From: Diprion similis | Taxonomy: Eukaryota; Arthropoda; Insecta; Hymenoptera; Diprionidae | NCBI RefSeq assembly: GCF_021155765.1 | Contig: NC_060115.1 | Location: 3,410,001 to 3,474,000, forward strand | Direction: 5' to 3' | DNA length: 64,000 nt | Shown here: positions 1-15,800 of the stretch, in pieces | Layout: every line of letters starts with the position of its first letter | How positions within the stretch are numbered: position 1 is the first letter of the stretch | The notes under the pieces: generated by a model | Seen by the model: only the letters and a program-made list of their open reading frames with translations | Databases searched by the model: none | What the model was told of the DNA's origin: nothing | Position numbers and translations under genes: made by a program

Positions 1-3000
1 TATGACGTTTTCTAGACTAATTCGACGCCCAGGAACTCAGAAAACACATCAAAGATAGCGTAGGACCAGCAGCAGAGAAATGACGACGAAAATCATGAGT
101 TTTTCGGCTGTAACTTTTGATGCGTCGATCGCAGCGTATCGGGACTGCGTTTAATCGATTTCTCTCGCCAAATTACGTCGGAATAGTGCCCTACAGAATT
201 AATTGCAGCACTTTTCAAAGTCGTCGAAATTTTCACCAAAAATGCAAAGGGGTTAGCCTTGGATTTTTTTTGGCCGAAAAATCTTTTGTCTGGGAATCGA
301 TTCGTATGACGTTTTCTAGACTAATTCGACGACCAGGAACTCAGAAAACACATCAAAGATAGCGTAGGACCAGCAGCCGAGAAATGACGACGAAAATCAT
401 GAGTTTTTCGGCTGTAACTTTTGATGCGTTGATCGCAGCGTATTGGGACTGCGTTTAATCGATTCCTCTCGCAAAATTACGTCGGAATAGTGCCTGTAAG
501 AAATAATTGCAGCACTTTTTGAAGTCGTCGAAATTTTCACCAAAAATGCAAAGGGGTTAGCCTTGGATTTTTTTTGGCCGAAAAATCTTTTGTCTGGGAA
601 TCGATTCGTATGACGTTTTCTAGACTAATTCGACGCCCAGGAACTCAGAGAACACATCAAAAATAGCGTAGGACCAGCAGCAGAGAATTGACAACGATAA
701 TCATGAGTTTTTCGGCTGTAACTTACGATGCGTTGATAGCAGCGTATCGGGACTGCGTTTAATCGATTTCTCTCGCAAAATTACGTCGGAATAGTGCCCT
801 ACAGAATTAATTGCAACACTTTTCAAAGTCGTCGAAATTTTCACCAAAAATGCAAAGGGGTTAGCCTTGGATTTTTTTTGGCCGAAAAATCTTTTGTCTG
901 GGAATCGATTCGTATGACGTTTTCTAGACTAATTCGACGCCCAGGAACTCAGAAAACACATCAAAAATAGCGTGGGACCAGCAGCAGAGAATTGACGACG
1001 ATAATCATGAGTTTTTCGGCTGTAACTTTTGATGCGTTGATCGCAGCGTATCGGGACTGCGCTTAATCGATTTCTCTCGCAAAATTACGTCGGAATAGTG
1101 CCCTACAGAATTAATTGCAGCACTTTTCGAAGTCGTCGAAATTTTCACCAAAAATGCAAAGGGGTTAGCCTTGGATTTTTTTTGGCCGAAAAATCTTTTG
1201 TCTGGGAATCGATTCGTATGACGTTTTCTAGACTAATTCGACGCCCAGGAACTCAGAAATCACATCAAAAATAGCGTAGGACCAGCAGCAGAGAAATGAC
1301 GACGAAAATCATGAGTTTTTTGGCTGTAACTTTTGATGCGTCGATCGCAGCGTATTGGGACTGCGTTTAATCGATTCCTCTCGCAAAATTACGTCGAAAT
1401 AGTGCCTGAAAGAATTAATTGCAGCACTGTTCAAAGTCATCGAAATTTTCACCAAAAATGCAAAGGTGTTAGCCTTGGATTTTTTTTGGCCGAAAAACCT
1501 TTTGTCTGGGAATCGATTTGTATGACGTTTTTCAGACTAATTCGACGCCCAGGAACTCAGAAATCACATCAAAAATAGCGTAGGACCAGCGGCAGAGAAA
1601 TGACGAAGAAAATCATAAGTTTTTTGGCTGTAACTTTTGATGCGTCGATCGCAGCGTATTGGGACTGCGTTTAATCGATTCCTCTCGCAAAATTACGTCG
1701 GAATAGTGCCTGAAAGAATTAATTGCAGCACTGTTCAAAGTCATCGAAATTTTCACCAAAAATGCAAAGGGGTTAGCCTTGGATTTTTTTTGGCCGAAAA
1801 ACCTTTTGTCTGGGAAGCGATTTGTATGACGTTTTTCAGACTAATTCGACGCCCAGGAACTCAGAAAACACATCAAAAATGGCGTAGGACCAGCAGCAGA
1901 GAAATGACGACGAAAATCATGAGTTTTTCGGCTGTAACTTTTGATGCGTCGATCGCAGCGTATCGGGACTGCGTTTAATCGATTTCTCTCGCAAAATTAC
2001 GTCGGAATAGTGCCCTACAGAATTAATTGCAGCACTTTTCAAAGTCGTCGAAATTTTCACCAAAAATGCAAAGGGGTTAGCCTTGGATTTTTTTTGGCCG
2101 AAAAATCTTTTGTCTGGGAATCGATTCGTATGACGTTTTCTAGACTAATTCGACGCCCAGGAACTCAGAAATCACATCAAAAATAGCGTAGGACCAGCAG
2201 CAGAGAAATGACGACGAAAATCATGAGTTTTTTGGCTGTAACTTTTGATGCGTCAATCGCAGCGTATTGGGACTGCGTTTAATCGATTTCTCTCGCAAAA
2301 TTACGTCGGAATAGAGCCCTGCAGAATTAATTGCAGCACTTTCCAAAGTCGTCGAAATTTTCACCAAAAATGCAAAGGGGTTAGCCTTGGATTTTTTTTG
2401 GCCGAAAAATCTTTTGTCTGGGAATCGATTCGTATGACGTTTTCTAGACCAATTCGACGCCCAGGAATTCAGAAAACACATCAAAAATAGCGTAGGACCA
2501 GCAGCAGAGAAATGACGACGAAAATCATGAGTTTTTCGGCTGTAACTTTCGATGCGTTGATCGCAGCGTATTGGGACTGCGTTTAATCGATTTCTCTCGC
2601 AAAATTACGTCGGAATAGTGCCTGAAAGAATTAATTGCAGCACTTTTTAAAGTCGTCGAAATTTTCACCAAAAATGCAAAGGGGTTAGCCTTGGATTTTT
2701 TTTGGCCGAAAAATCTTTTGTCTGGGAATCGATTCGTATGACGTTTTCTAGACTAATTCGACGCCCAGGAACTCAGAAATCACATCAAAAATAGCGTAGG
2801 ACCAGCAGCAGAGAAATGACGACGAAAATCATGAGTTTTTTGGCTGTAACTTTTGATGCGTCAATCGCAGCGTATTGGGACTGCGTTTAATCGATTTCTC
2901 TCGCAAAATTACGTCGGAATAGTGCCTTAAAGAATTGATCGCAGCACTTTTTAAAGTCGTCGAAATTTTCACCAAAAATGCAAAGGGGTTAGCCTTGGAT

Positions 3001-6000
3001 TTTTTTTGGCCGAAAAATCTTTTGTCTGGGAATCGATTCGTATGACGTTTTCTAGACTAATTCGGCGCCCAGGAACTCAGAAATCACATCAAAAATAGCG
3101 TAGGACCAGCAGCAGAGAAATGACGACGAAAATCATAAGTTTTTCGGCTGTAACTTTTAATGCGTTGATCGCAGCGTATCGGGACTGCGCTTAATCGATT
3201 TCTCTCGCAAAATTACGTCGGAATAGTGCCCTACAGAATTAATTGCAGCACTTTTCGAAGTCGTCGAAATTTTCACCAAAAATGCAAAGGGGTTAGCCTT
3301 GGATTTTTTTTGGCCGAAAAATCTTTTGTCTGGGAATCGATTCGTATGACGTTTTCTAGACTAATTCGACGCCCAGGAACTCAGAAATCACATCAAAAAT
3401 AGCGTAGGACCAGCAGCAGAGAATTGACGACGAAAATCATGAGTTTTTCGGCTGTAACTTTTGATGCGTTGATCGCAGCGTATTGGGACTGCGTTTAATC
3501 GATTCCTCTCGCAAAATTACGTCGGAATAGTGCCTTAAAGAATTGATCGCAGCACTTTTTAAAGTCGTCGAAATTTTCACCAAAAATGCAAAGGGGTTAG
3601 CCTTGGATTTTTTTTGGCCGAAAAATCTTTTGTCTGGGAATCGATTCGTATGACGTTTACTAGACTAATTCGACGCCCAGGAACTCAGAAAACACATCAA
3701 AAATAGCGTAGGACCAGCAGCAGAGAAATGACGACGAAAATCATGAGTTTTTCGGCTGTAACTTCTGATGCGTTGATCGCAGCGTATTGGGACTGCGTTT
3801 AATCGATTCCTCTCGCAAAATTACGTCGGAATAGTGCCTGAACGAATTAATTGCAGCACTTTCCTAAGTCGTCGAAATTTTCACCAAAAATGCACAGGGG
3901 TTAGCCTTGGATTTTTTTTGGCCGAAAAATCTTTTGTCTGGGAATCGATTCGTATGACGTTTACTAGACTAATTCAACGCCCAGGAACTCAGAAAACACA
4001 TCAAAAATAGCGTAGGACCAGCAGCAGAGAAATGACGACGAAAATCATGAGTTTTTCGGCTGTAACTTTTGATGCGTTGATCGCAGCGTATTGGGACTGC
4101 GTTTGATCGATTCCTCTCGCAAAATTACGTCGGAATAGTGCCTGAAAGAATTAATTGCAGCACTTTTCAAAGTCGTCAAAATTTTCACCAAAAATGCAAA
4201 GGGGTTAGCCTTGGATTTTTTTTGGCCGAAAAACCTTTTGTCTGGGAATCGATTTGTATGACGTTTTTCAGACTAATTCGACGCCCAGGAACTCAGAAAA
4301 CACATCAAAAATGGCGTAGGACCAGCAGCAGAGAAATGACGACGAAAATCATGAGTTTTTCGGCTGTAACTTTCGATGCGTTGATCGCAGCGTATTGGGA
4401 CTGCGTTTAATCGATTTCTCTCGCAAAATTACGTCGGAATAGTGCCTGAAAGAATTAATTGCAGCACTTTTTAAAGTCGTCGAAATTTTCACCAAAAATG
4501 CAAAGGGGTTAGCCTTGGATTTTTTTTGGCCGAAAAATCTTTTGTCTGGGAATCGATTCGTATGACGTTTACTAGACTAATTCGACGCCCAGGAACTCAG
4601 AAAACACATCAAAAATAGCGTAGGACCAGCAGCAGAGAAATGACGACGAAAATCATGAGTTTTTCGGCTGTAACTTCTGATGCGTTGATCGCAGCGTATT
4701 GGGACTGCGTTTAATCGATTCCTCTCGCAAAATTACGTCGGAATAGTGCCTGAAAAAATTAATTGCAGCACTTTCCTAAGTCGTCGAAATTTTCACCAAA
4801 AATGCAAAGGGGTTAGCCTTGGATTTTTTTTGGCCGAAAAATCTTTTGTCTGGGAATCGATTCGTATGACGTTTTCTAGACTAATTTCACGCCCAGGAAC
4901 TCAGAAAACACATCAAAAATAGCGTGGGACCAGCAGCAGAGAACTGACGACGATAATCATGAGTTTTTCGGCTGTAACTTTTGATGCGTTGATCGCAGCG
5001 TATCGGGACTGCGCTTAATCGATTTCACTCGCAAAATTACGTCGGAATAGTGCCCTACAGAATTAATTGCAGCACTTTTCGAAGTCGTTGAAATTTTCAC
5101 CAAAAATGCAAAGGGGTTAGCCTTGGATTATTTTTGGCCGAAAAATCTTTTGTCTGGGAATCGATTCGTATGACGTTTTCTAGACTAATTCGGCGCCCAG
5201 GAACTCAGAAATCACATCAAAAATAGCGTAGGACCAGCAGCAGAGAAATGACGACGAAAATCATGAGTTTTTCGGCTGTAACTTCTGATGCGTTGATCGC
5301 AGCGTATTGGGACTGCGTTGAATCGATTCCTCTCGCAAAATTACGTCGGAATAGTGCCTGAAAGAATTAATTGCAGCACTTTTCAAAGTCGTCAAAATTT
5401 TCACCAAAAATGCAAAGGGGTTAGCCTTGGATTTTTTTTGGCCGAAAAATCTTTTGTCTGGGAATCGATTCGTATGACGTTTTCTAGACCAATTCGACGC
5501 CCAGGAATTCAGAAAACACATCAAAAATAGCGTAGGACCAGCAGCAGAGAAATGACGACGAAAATCATGAGTTTTTTGGCTGTAACTTTTGATGCGTCAA
5601 TCGCAGCGTATTGGGACTGCGTTTAATCGATTTCTCTCGCAAAATTACGTCGGAATAGAGCCCTGCAGAATTAATTGCAGCACTTTCCAAAGTCGTCGAA
5701 ATTTTCACCAAAAATGCAAAGGGGTTAGCCTTGGATTTTTTTTGGCCGAAAAATCTTTTGTCTGGGAATCGATTCGTATGACGTTTTCTAGACTAATTCG
5801 ACGCCCAGGAACTCAGAAATCACATCAAAAATAGCGTAGGACCAGCAGCAGAGAATTGACGACGAAAATCATGAGTTTTTCGGCTGTAACTTTTGATGCG
5901 TTGATCGCAGCGTATTGGGACTGCGTTTAATCGATTTCTCTCGCAAAATTACGTCGGAATAGAGCCCTGCAGAATTAATTGCAGCACTTTCCAAAGTCGT

Positions 6001-9000
6001 CGAAATTTTCACCAAAAATGCAAAGGGGTTAGCCTTGGATTTTTTTTGGCCGAAAAATCTTTTGTCTGGGAATCGATTCGTATGAAGTTTTCTAGACCAA
6101 TTCGACGCCCAGGAATTCAGAAAACACATCAAAAATAGCGTAGGACCAGCAGCAGAGAAATGACGACGAAAATCATGAGTTTTTCGGCTGTAACTTTTGA
6201 TGCGTTGATCGCAGCGTATTGGGACTGCGTTTGATCGATTCCTCTCGCAAAATTACGTCGGAATAGTGCCTGAAAGAATTAATTGCAGCACTTTTCAAAG
6301 TCGTCGAAATTTTCACCAAAAATGCAAAGGGGTTAGCCTTGGATTTTTTTTGGCCGAAAAATCTTTTGTCTGGGAATCGATTCGTATGACGTTTTCTAGA
6401 CTAATTCGACGCCCAGGAACTCAGAAATCACATCAAAAATAGCGTAGGACCAGCAGCAGAGAAATGACGACGAAAATCATGAGTTTTTTGGCTGTAACTT
6501 TTGATGCGTCGATCGCAGCGTATTGGGACTGCGTTTAATCGATTCCTCTCGCAAAATTACGTCGGAATAGTGCCTGAAAGAATTAATTGCAGCACTGTTC
6601 AAAGTTATCGAAATTTTCACCAAAAATGCAAAGGGGTTAGCCTTGGATTTTTTTTGGCCGAAAAATCTTCTGTCTGGGAATCGATTCGTATGACGTTTTC
6701 TAGACTAATTCGACGCCCAGGAACTCAGGAATCACATCAAAAATAGCGTAGGACCAGCAGCAGAGAAATGACGACGAAAATCATGAGTTTTTTGGCTGTA
6801 ACTTTTGATGCGTCAATCGCAGGATATTGGGACTGCGTTTAATCGACTTCTCTCGCAAAATTACGTCGGAATAGTGCCTTAAAGAATTGATCGCAGCACT
6901 TTTTAAAGTCGTCGAAATTTTCACCAAAAATGCAAAGGGGTTAGCCTTGGATTTTTTTTGGCCGAAAAATCTTTTGTCTGGGAATCGATTCGTATGACGT
7001 TTACTAGACTAATTCGACGCCCAGGAACTCAGAAAACACATCAAAAATAGCGTAGGACCAGCAGCAGAGAAATGACGACGAAAATCATGAGTTTTTCGGC
7101 TGTAACTTCTGATGCGTTGATCGCAGCGTATGGGGACTGCGTTTAATCGATTCCTCTCGCAAAATTACGTCGGAATAGTGCCTGAAAGAATTAATTGCAG
7201 CACTTTCCTAAGTCGTCGAAATTTTCACCAAAAATGCAAAGGGGTTAGCCTTGGATTTTTTTTGGCCGAAAAATCTTTTGTCTGGGAATCGATTCGTATG
7301 ACGTTTACTAGACTAATTCGACGCCCAGGAACTCAGAAAACACATCAAAAATAGCGTAGGACCAGCAGCAGAGAAATGACGACGAAAATCATGAGTTTTT
7401 CGGCTGTAACTTCTGATGCGTTGATCGCAGCGTATTGGGACTGCGTTTAATCGATTCCTCTCGCAAAATTACGTCGGAATAGTGCCTGAAAGAATTAATT
7501 GCAGCACTTTCCTAAGTCGTCGAAATTTTCACCAAAAATGCAAAGGGGTTAGCCTTGGATTTTTTTTGGCCGAAAAATCTTTTGTCTGGGAATCGATTCG
7601 TATGACGTTTTCTAGACTAATTTCACGCCCAGGAACTCAGAAAACACATCAAAAATAGCGTGGGACCAGCAGCAGAGAACTGACGACGATAATCATGAGT
7701 TTTTCGGCTGTAACTTTTGATGCGTTGATCGCAGCGTATCGGGACTGCGCTCAATCGATTTCACTCGCAAAATTACGTCGGAATAGTGCCCTACAGAATT
7801 AATTGCAGCACTTTTCGAAGTCGTCGAAATTTTCACCAAAAATGCAAAGGGGTTACCCTTGGATTATTTTTGGCCGAAAAATATTTTGTCTGGGAATCGA
7901 TTCGTATGACGTTTTCAAGACTAATTCGGCGCCCAGGAACTCAGAAATCACATCAAAAATAGCGTAGGACCAGCAGCAGAGAATTGACGACGAAAATCAT
8001 GAGTTTTTCGGCTGTAACTTCTGATGCGTTGATCGCAGCGTATTGGGACTGCGTTTAATCGATTCCTCTCGCAAAATTACGTCGGAATAGTGCCTGAAAG
8101 AATTAATTGCAGCACTTTTCAAAGTCGTCAAAATTTTCACCAAAAATGCAAAGGGGTTAGCCTTGGATTTTTTTTGGCCGAAAAATCTTTTGTCTGGGAA
8201 TCGATTCGTATGACGTTTTCTAGACCAATTCGACGCCCAGGAATTCAGAAAACACATCAAAAATAGCGTAGGACCAGCAGCAGAGAAATGACGACGAAAA
8301 TCATGAGTTTTTCGGCTGTAACTTTTGATGCGTTGATCGCAGCGTATTGGGACTGCGTTTAATCGATTCCTCTCGCAAAATTACGTCGGAATAGTGCCTG
8401 AAAGAATTAATTGCAGCACTTTTTAAAGTCGTCGAAATTTTCACCAAAAATGCAAAGGGGTTAGCCTTGGATTTTTTTTGGCCGAAAAATCTTTTGTCTG
8501 GGAATCGATTCTTATGACGTTTTCTAGACTGATTCGACGCCCAGGAACTCAGAAAACACATCAAAAATAGCGTAGGACCAGCAGCAGAGAATTGACGACG
8601 ATAATCATGAGTTTTTCGGCTGTAACTTACGATGCGTTGATCGCAGCGTATCGGGACTGCGTTTAATCGATTTCTCTCGCAAAATTACGTCGGAATAGTG
8701 CCCTACAGAATTAATTGCAGCACTTTTCAAAGTCGTCGAAATTTTCACCAAAAATGCAAAGGGGTTAGCCTTGGATTTTTTTTGGCCGAAAAACCTTTTG
8801 TCTGGGAATCGATTTGTATGACGTTTTTCAGACTAATTCGACGCCCAGGAACTCAGAAAACACATCAAAAATAGCGTTGGACCAGCAGCAGAGAAATGAC
8901 GACAAAAATCATGAGTTTTTCGGCTGTAACTTTTGATGCGTCGATCGCAGCGTATCGGGACTGCGTTTAATCGATTTCTCTCGCAAAATTACGTCGGAAT

Positions 9001-9879
9001 AGTGCCCTACAGAATTAATTGCAGCACTTTTCAAAGTCGTCGAAATTTTCACCAAAAATGCAAAGGGGTTAGCGTTGGATTTTTTTTGGCCGAAAAATCT
9101 TTCGTCTGGGAATCGATTCGTATGACGTTTTCTAGACTAATTCGACGCCCAGGAACTCAGAAATCACATCAAAAATAGCGTAGGACCAGCAGCAGAGAAA
9201 TGACGACGAAAATCATAAGTTTTTCGGCTGTAACTTTCAATGCGTTGATCGCAGCGTGTCGGGACTGCGCTTAATCGATTTCTCTCGCAAAATTACGTCG
9301 GAATAGTGCCCTACAGAATTAATTGCAGCACTTTTCGGAGTCGTCGAAATTTTCACCAAAAATGCAAAGGGGTTAGCCTTGGATTTTTTTTGGCCGAAAA
9401 ATCTTTTGTCTGGGAATCGATTCGTATGACGTTTTCTAGACTAATTCGACGCCCAGGAACTCAGAAATCACATCAAAAATAGCGTAGGACCAGCAGCAGA
9501 AAATTGACGACGAAAATCATAAAATTTTCGGCTGTAACTTTTGATGCGTTGATCGCAGCGTATTGGGACTGCGTTTAATCGATTTCTCTCGCGAAATTAC
9601 GTCGGAATAGAGCCCTGCAGAATTAATTGCAGCACTTTCCAAAGTCGTCGAAATTTTCACCAAAAATGCAAAGGGGTTAGCCTTGGATTTTTTTTGGCCG
9701 AAAAATCTTTTGTCTGGGAATCGATTCGTATGACGTTTTCTAGACCAATTCGACGCCCAGGAATTCAGAAAACACATCAAAAATAGCGTAGGACCAGCAG
9801 CAGAGAAATGACGACGAAAATCATGAGTTTTTCGGCTGTAACTTTTGATGCGTTGATCGCAGCGTATTGGGACTGCGTT

Positions 9880-12800
9880 TAATCGATTCCTCTCGCAAAA
9901 TTACGTCGGAATAGTGCCTGAAAGAATTAATTGCAGCACTGTTCAAAGTTATCGAAATTTTCACCAAAAATGCGAAGGGGTTAGCCTTGGATTTTTTTTG
10001 GCCGAAAAACCTTTTGTCTGGGAATCGATTTGTATGACGTTTTTCAGACTAATTCGACGCCCAGGAACTCAGAAAACACATCAAAAATAGCGTAGGACCA
10101 GCAGCAGAGAAATGACGACGAAAATCATGAGTTTTTCGGCTGTAACTTCTGATGCGTTGATCGCAGCGTATTGGGACTGCGTTTAATCGATTCCTCTCGC
10201 AAAATTACGTCGGAATAGTGCCTGAAAGAATTAATTGCAGCACTTTCCTAAGTCGTCGAAATTTTCACCAAAAATGCAAAGGGGTTAGCCTTGGATTTTT
10301 TTTGGCCGAAAAATCTTTTGTCTGGAAATCGATTCGTATGACGTTTTCTAGACTAATTTCACGCCCAGGAACTCAGAAAACACATCAAAAATAGCGTGGG
10401 ACCAGCAGCAGAGAACTGACGACGATAATCATGAGTTTTTCGGCTGTAACTTTTGATGCGTTGATCGCAGCGTATCGGGACTGCGCTTAATCGATTTCAC
10501 TCGCAAAATTACGTCGGAATAGTGCCCTACAGAATTAATTGCAGCACTTTTCGAAGTCGTCGAAATTTTCACCAAAAATGCAAAGGGGTTACCCTTGGAT
10601 TATTTTTGGCCGAAAAATCTTTTGTCTGGGAATCGATTCGTATGACGTTTTCTAGACTAATTCGGCGCCCAGGAACTCAGAAATCACATCAAAAATAGCG
10701 TAGGACCAGCAGCAGAGAATTGACGACGATAATCATGAGTTTTTCGGCTGTAACTTACGATGCGTTGATCGCAGCGTATCGGGACTGCGTTTAATCGATT
10801 TCTCTCGCGAAATTACGTCGGAATAGTGCCCTACAGAAATAATTGCAGCACTTTTTAAAGTCGTCGAAATTTTCACCAAAAATGCAAAGGGGTTAGCCTT
10901 GGATTTTTTTTGGCCGAAAAATCTTTTGTCTGGGAATCGATTCGTATGACGTTTTCTGGACTAATTCGGCGCCCAGGAACTCAGAAATCACATCAAAAAT
11001 AGCGTAGGACCAGCAGCAGAGAAATGACGAAGAAAATCATAAGTTTTTTGGCTGTAACTTTTGATGCGTCGATCGCAGCGTATTGGGACTGCGTTTAATC
11101 GATTCCCCTCGCAAAATTACGTCGGAATAGTGCCTCAAAGAATTAATTGCAGCACTTTTTAAAGTCGTCGAAATTTTCACCAAAAATGCAAAGGGGTTAG
11201 CCTTGGATTTTTTTTGGCCGAAAAATCTTTTGTCTGGGAATCGATTCGTATGACGTTTACTAGACTAATTCGACGCCCAGGAACTCAGAAAACACATCAA
11301 AAATAGCGTAGGACCAGCAGCAGAGAAATGACGACGAAAATCATGAGTTTTTCGGCTGTAACTTCTGATGCGTTGATCGCAGCGTATTGAGACTGCGTTT
11401 AATCGATTCCTCTCGCAAAATTACGTCGGAATAGTGCCTGAAAAAATTAATTGCAGCACTTTCCTAAGTCGTCGAAATTTTCACCAAAAATGCAAAGGGG
11501 TTAGCCTTGGATTTTTTTTGGCCGAAAAATCTTTTGTCTGGGAATCGATTCGTATGACGTTTTCTAGACTAATTTCACGCCCAGGAACTCAGAAAACACA
11601 TCAAAAATAGCGTGGGACCAGCAGCAGAGAACTGACGACGATAATCATGAGTTTTTCGGCTGTAACTTTTGATGCGTTGATCGCAGCGTATCGGGACTGC
11701 GCTTAATCGATTTCACTCGCAAAATTACGTCGAAATAGTGCCCTACAGAATTAATTGCAGCACTTTTCGAAGTCGTCGAAATTTTCACCAAAAATGCAAA
11801 GGGGTTAGCCTTGGATTATTTTTGGCCGAAAAATCTTTTGTCTGGGAATCGATTCGTATGACGTTTTCTAGACTAATTCGACGCCCAGGAACTCAGAAAT
11901 CACATCAAAAATAGCGTAGGACCAGCAGCAGAGAATTGACGACGAAAATCATAAGTTTTTCGGCTGTAACTTTTGATGCGTTGATCGCAGCGTATTGGGA
12001 CTGCGTTTAATCGATTTCTCTCGCGAAATTACGTCGGAATAGAGCCCTGCAGAATTAATTGCAGCACTTTCCAAAGTCGTCGAAATTTTCACCAAAAATG
12101 CAAAGGGGTTAGCCTTGGATTTTTTTTGGCCGAAAAATCTTTTGTCTGGGAATCGATTCGTATGACGTTTTCTAGACCAATTCGACGCCCAGGAATTCAG
12201 AAAACACATCAAAAATAGCGTAGGACCAGCAGCAGAGAAATGACAACGAAAATCATGAGTTTTTCGGCTGTAACTTTTGATGCGTTGATCGCAGCGTATT
12301 GGGACTGCGTTTAATCGATTCCTCTCGCAAAATTACGTCGGAATAGTGCCTGAAAGAATTAATTGCAGCACTTTTTAAAGTCGTCGAAATTTTCACCAAA
12401 AATGCAAAGGGGTTAGCCTTGGATTTTTTTTGGCCGAAAAATCTTTTGTCTGGGAATCGATTCGTATGACGTTTTCTAGACTAATTCGACGCCCAGGAAC
12501 TCAGGAATCACATCAAAAATAGCGTAGGACCAGCAGCAGAGAAATGACGACGAAAATCATGAGTTTTTTGGCTGTAACTTTTGATGCGTCAATCGCAGCG
12601 TATTGGGACTGCGTTTAATCGATTTCTCTCGCAAAATTACGTCGGAATAGTGCCTTAAAGAATTGATCGCAGCACTTTTTAAAGTCGTCGAAATTTTCAC
12701 CAAAAATGCAAAGGGGTTAGCCTTGGATTTTTTTTGGCCGAAAAATCTTTTGTCTGGGAATCGATTCGTATGACGTTTACTAGACTAATTCGACGCCCAG

Positions 12801-15800
12801 GAACTCAGAAAACACATCAAAAATAGCGTAGGACCAGCAGCAGAGAAATGACGACGAAAATCATGAGTTTTTCGGCTGTAACTTCTGATGCGTTGATCGC
12901 AGCGTATTGGGACTGCGTTTAATCGATTCCTCTCGCAAAATTACGTCGGAATAGTGCCTGAAAGAATTAATTGCAGCACTTTTCAAAGTCGTCAAAATTT
13001 TCACCAAAAATGCAAAGGGGTTAGCCTTGGATTTTTTTTGGCCGAAAAATCTTTTGTCTGGGAATCGATTCGTATGACTTTTTCTAGACTAATTCGACGC
13101 CCAGGAACTCAGAAATCACATCAAAAATAGCGTAGGACCAGCAGCAGAGAAATGACGACGAAAATCATGAGTTTTTTGGCTGTAACTTTTGATGCGTCGA
13201 TCGCAGCGTATTGGGACTGCGTTTAATCGATTCCTCTCGCAAAATTACGTCGGAATAGTGCCTGAAAGAATTAATTGCAGCACTGTTCAAAGTTATCGAA
13301 ATTTTCACCAAAAATGCAAAGGGGTTAGCCTTGGATTTTTTTTGGCCGAAAAACCTTTTGACTGGGAATCGATTTGTATGACGTTTTTCAGACTAATTCG
13401 ACGCCCAGGAACTCAGAAAACACATCAAAAATAGCGTAGGACCAGCAGCAGAGAAATGACGACGAAAATCATGAGTTTTTCGGCTGTAACTTCTGATGCG
13501 TTGATCGCAGCGTATTGGGACTGCGTTTAATCGATTCCTCTCGCAAAATTACGTCGGAATAGTGCCTGAAAGAATTAATTGCAGCACTTTCCTAAGTCGT
13601 CGAAATTTTCACCAAAAATGCAAAGGGGTTAGCCTTGGATTTTTTTTGGCCGAAAAATCTTTTGTCTGGAAATCGATTCGTATGACGTTTTCTAGACTAA
13701 TTTCACGCCCAGGAACTCAGAAAACACATCAAAAATAGCGTGGGACCAGCAGCAGAGAACTGACGACGATAATCATGAGTTTTTCGGCTGTAACTTTTGA
13801 TGCGTTGATCGCAGCGTATCGGGACTGCGCTTAATCGATTTCACTCGCAAAATTACGTCGGAATAGTGCCCTACAGAATTAATTGCAGCACTTTTCGAAG
13901 TCGTCGAAATTTTCACCAAAAATGCAAAGGGGTTACCCTTGGATTATTTTTGGCCGAAAAATCTTTTGTCTGGGAATCGATTCGTATGACGTTTTCTAGA
14001 CTAATTCGGCGCCCAGGAACTCAGAAATCACATCAAAAATAGCGTAGGACCAGCAGCAGAGAATTGACGACGATAATCATGAGTTTTTCGGCTGTAACTT
14101 ACGATGCGTTGATCGCAGCGTATCGGGACTGCGTTTAATCGATTTCTCTCGCGAAATTACGTCGGAATAGTGCCCTACAGAAATAATTGCAGCACTTTTT
14201 AAAGTCGTCGAAATTTTCACCAAAAATGCAAAGGGGTTAGCCTTGGATTTTTTTTGGCCGAAAAATCTTTTGTCTGGGAATCGATTCGTATGACGTTTTC
14301 TGGACTAATTCGGCGCCCAGGAACTCAGAAATCACATCAAAAATAGCGTAGGACCAGCAGCAGAGAAATGACGAAGAAAATCATAAGTTTTTTGGCTGTA
14401 ACTTTTGATGCGTCGATCGCAGCGTATTGGGACTGCGTTTAATCGATTCCCCTCGCAAAATTACGTCGGAATAGTGCCTCAAAGAATTAATTGCAGCACT
14501 TTTTAAAGTCGTCGAAATTTTCACCAAAAATGCAAAGGGGTTAGCCTTGGATTATTTTTGGCCGAAAAATCTTTTGTCTGGGAATCGATTCGTATGACGT
14601 TTTCTGGACTAATTCGGCGCCCAGGAACTCAGAAAACACATCAAAAATAGCGTAGGACCAGCAGCAGGAAAATGACGACGAAAATCATGAGTTTTTCGGC
14701 TGTAACTTTTGATGCGTTGATCGCAGCGTATTGGGACTGCGTTTAATCGATTCCTCTCGCAAAATTACGTCGGAATAGTGCCTGAAAGAATTAATTGCAG
14801 CACTTTTTAAAGTCGTCGAAATTTTCACCAAAAATGCAAAGGGGTTAGCCTTGGATTATTTTTGGCCGAAAAATCTTTTGTCTGGGAATCGATTCGTATG
14901 ACGTTTTCTAGACTAATTCTACGCCCAGGAACTCAGAAAACACATCAAGAATAGCGTAGGACCAGCAGCAGAGAAATGACGACGAAAATCATGAGTTTTT
15001 CGGCTGTAACTTCTGATGCGTTGATCGCAGCGTATCGGGACTGCGTTTAATCGATTCCTCTCGCAAAATTACGTCGGAATAGTGCCTGAAAGAATTAATT
15101 GCAGCACTTTCCTAAGTCGTCGAAATTTTCACCAAAAATGCAAAGGGGTTAGCCTTGGATTTTTTTTGGCCGAAAAATCTTTTGTCTGGGAATCGATTCG
15201 TATGACGTTTTCTAGACCAATTCGACGCCCAGGAATTCAGAAAACACATCAAAAATAGCGTAGGACCAGCAGCAGGGAAATGACGACGAAAATCATGAGT
15301 TTTTCGGCTGTAACTTTTGATGCGTTGATCGCAGCGTATTGGGACTGCGTTTAATCGATTCCTCTCGCAAAATTACGTAGGAATAGTGCCTGAAAGAATT
15401 AATTGCAGCACTTTTTAAAGTCGTCGAAATTTTCACCAAAAATGCAAAGGGGTTAGCCTTGGATTTTTTTTGGCCGAAAAATCTTTTGTCTGGGAATCGA
15501 TTCGTATGACGTTTTCTAGACTAATTCGACGCCCAGGAACTCAGGAATCACATCAAAAATAGCGTAGGACCAGCAGCAGAGAAATGACGACGAAAATCAT
15601 GAGTTTTTTGGCTGTAACTTTTGATGCGTCAATCGCAGCGTATTGGGACTGCGTTTAATCGATTTCTCTCGCAAAATTACGTCGGAATAGTGCCTTAAAG
15701 AATTGATCGCAGCACTTTTTAAAGTCGTCGAAATTTTCACCAAAAATGCAAAGGGGTTAGCCTTGGATTTTTTTTGGCCGAAAAATCTTTTGTCTGGGAA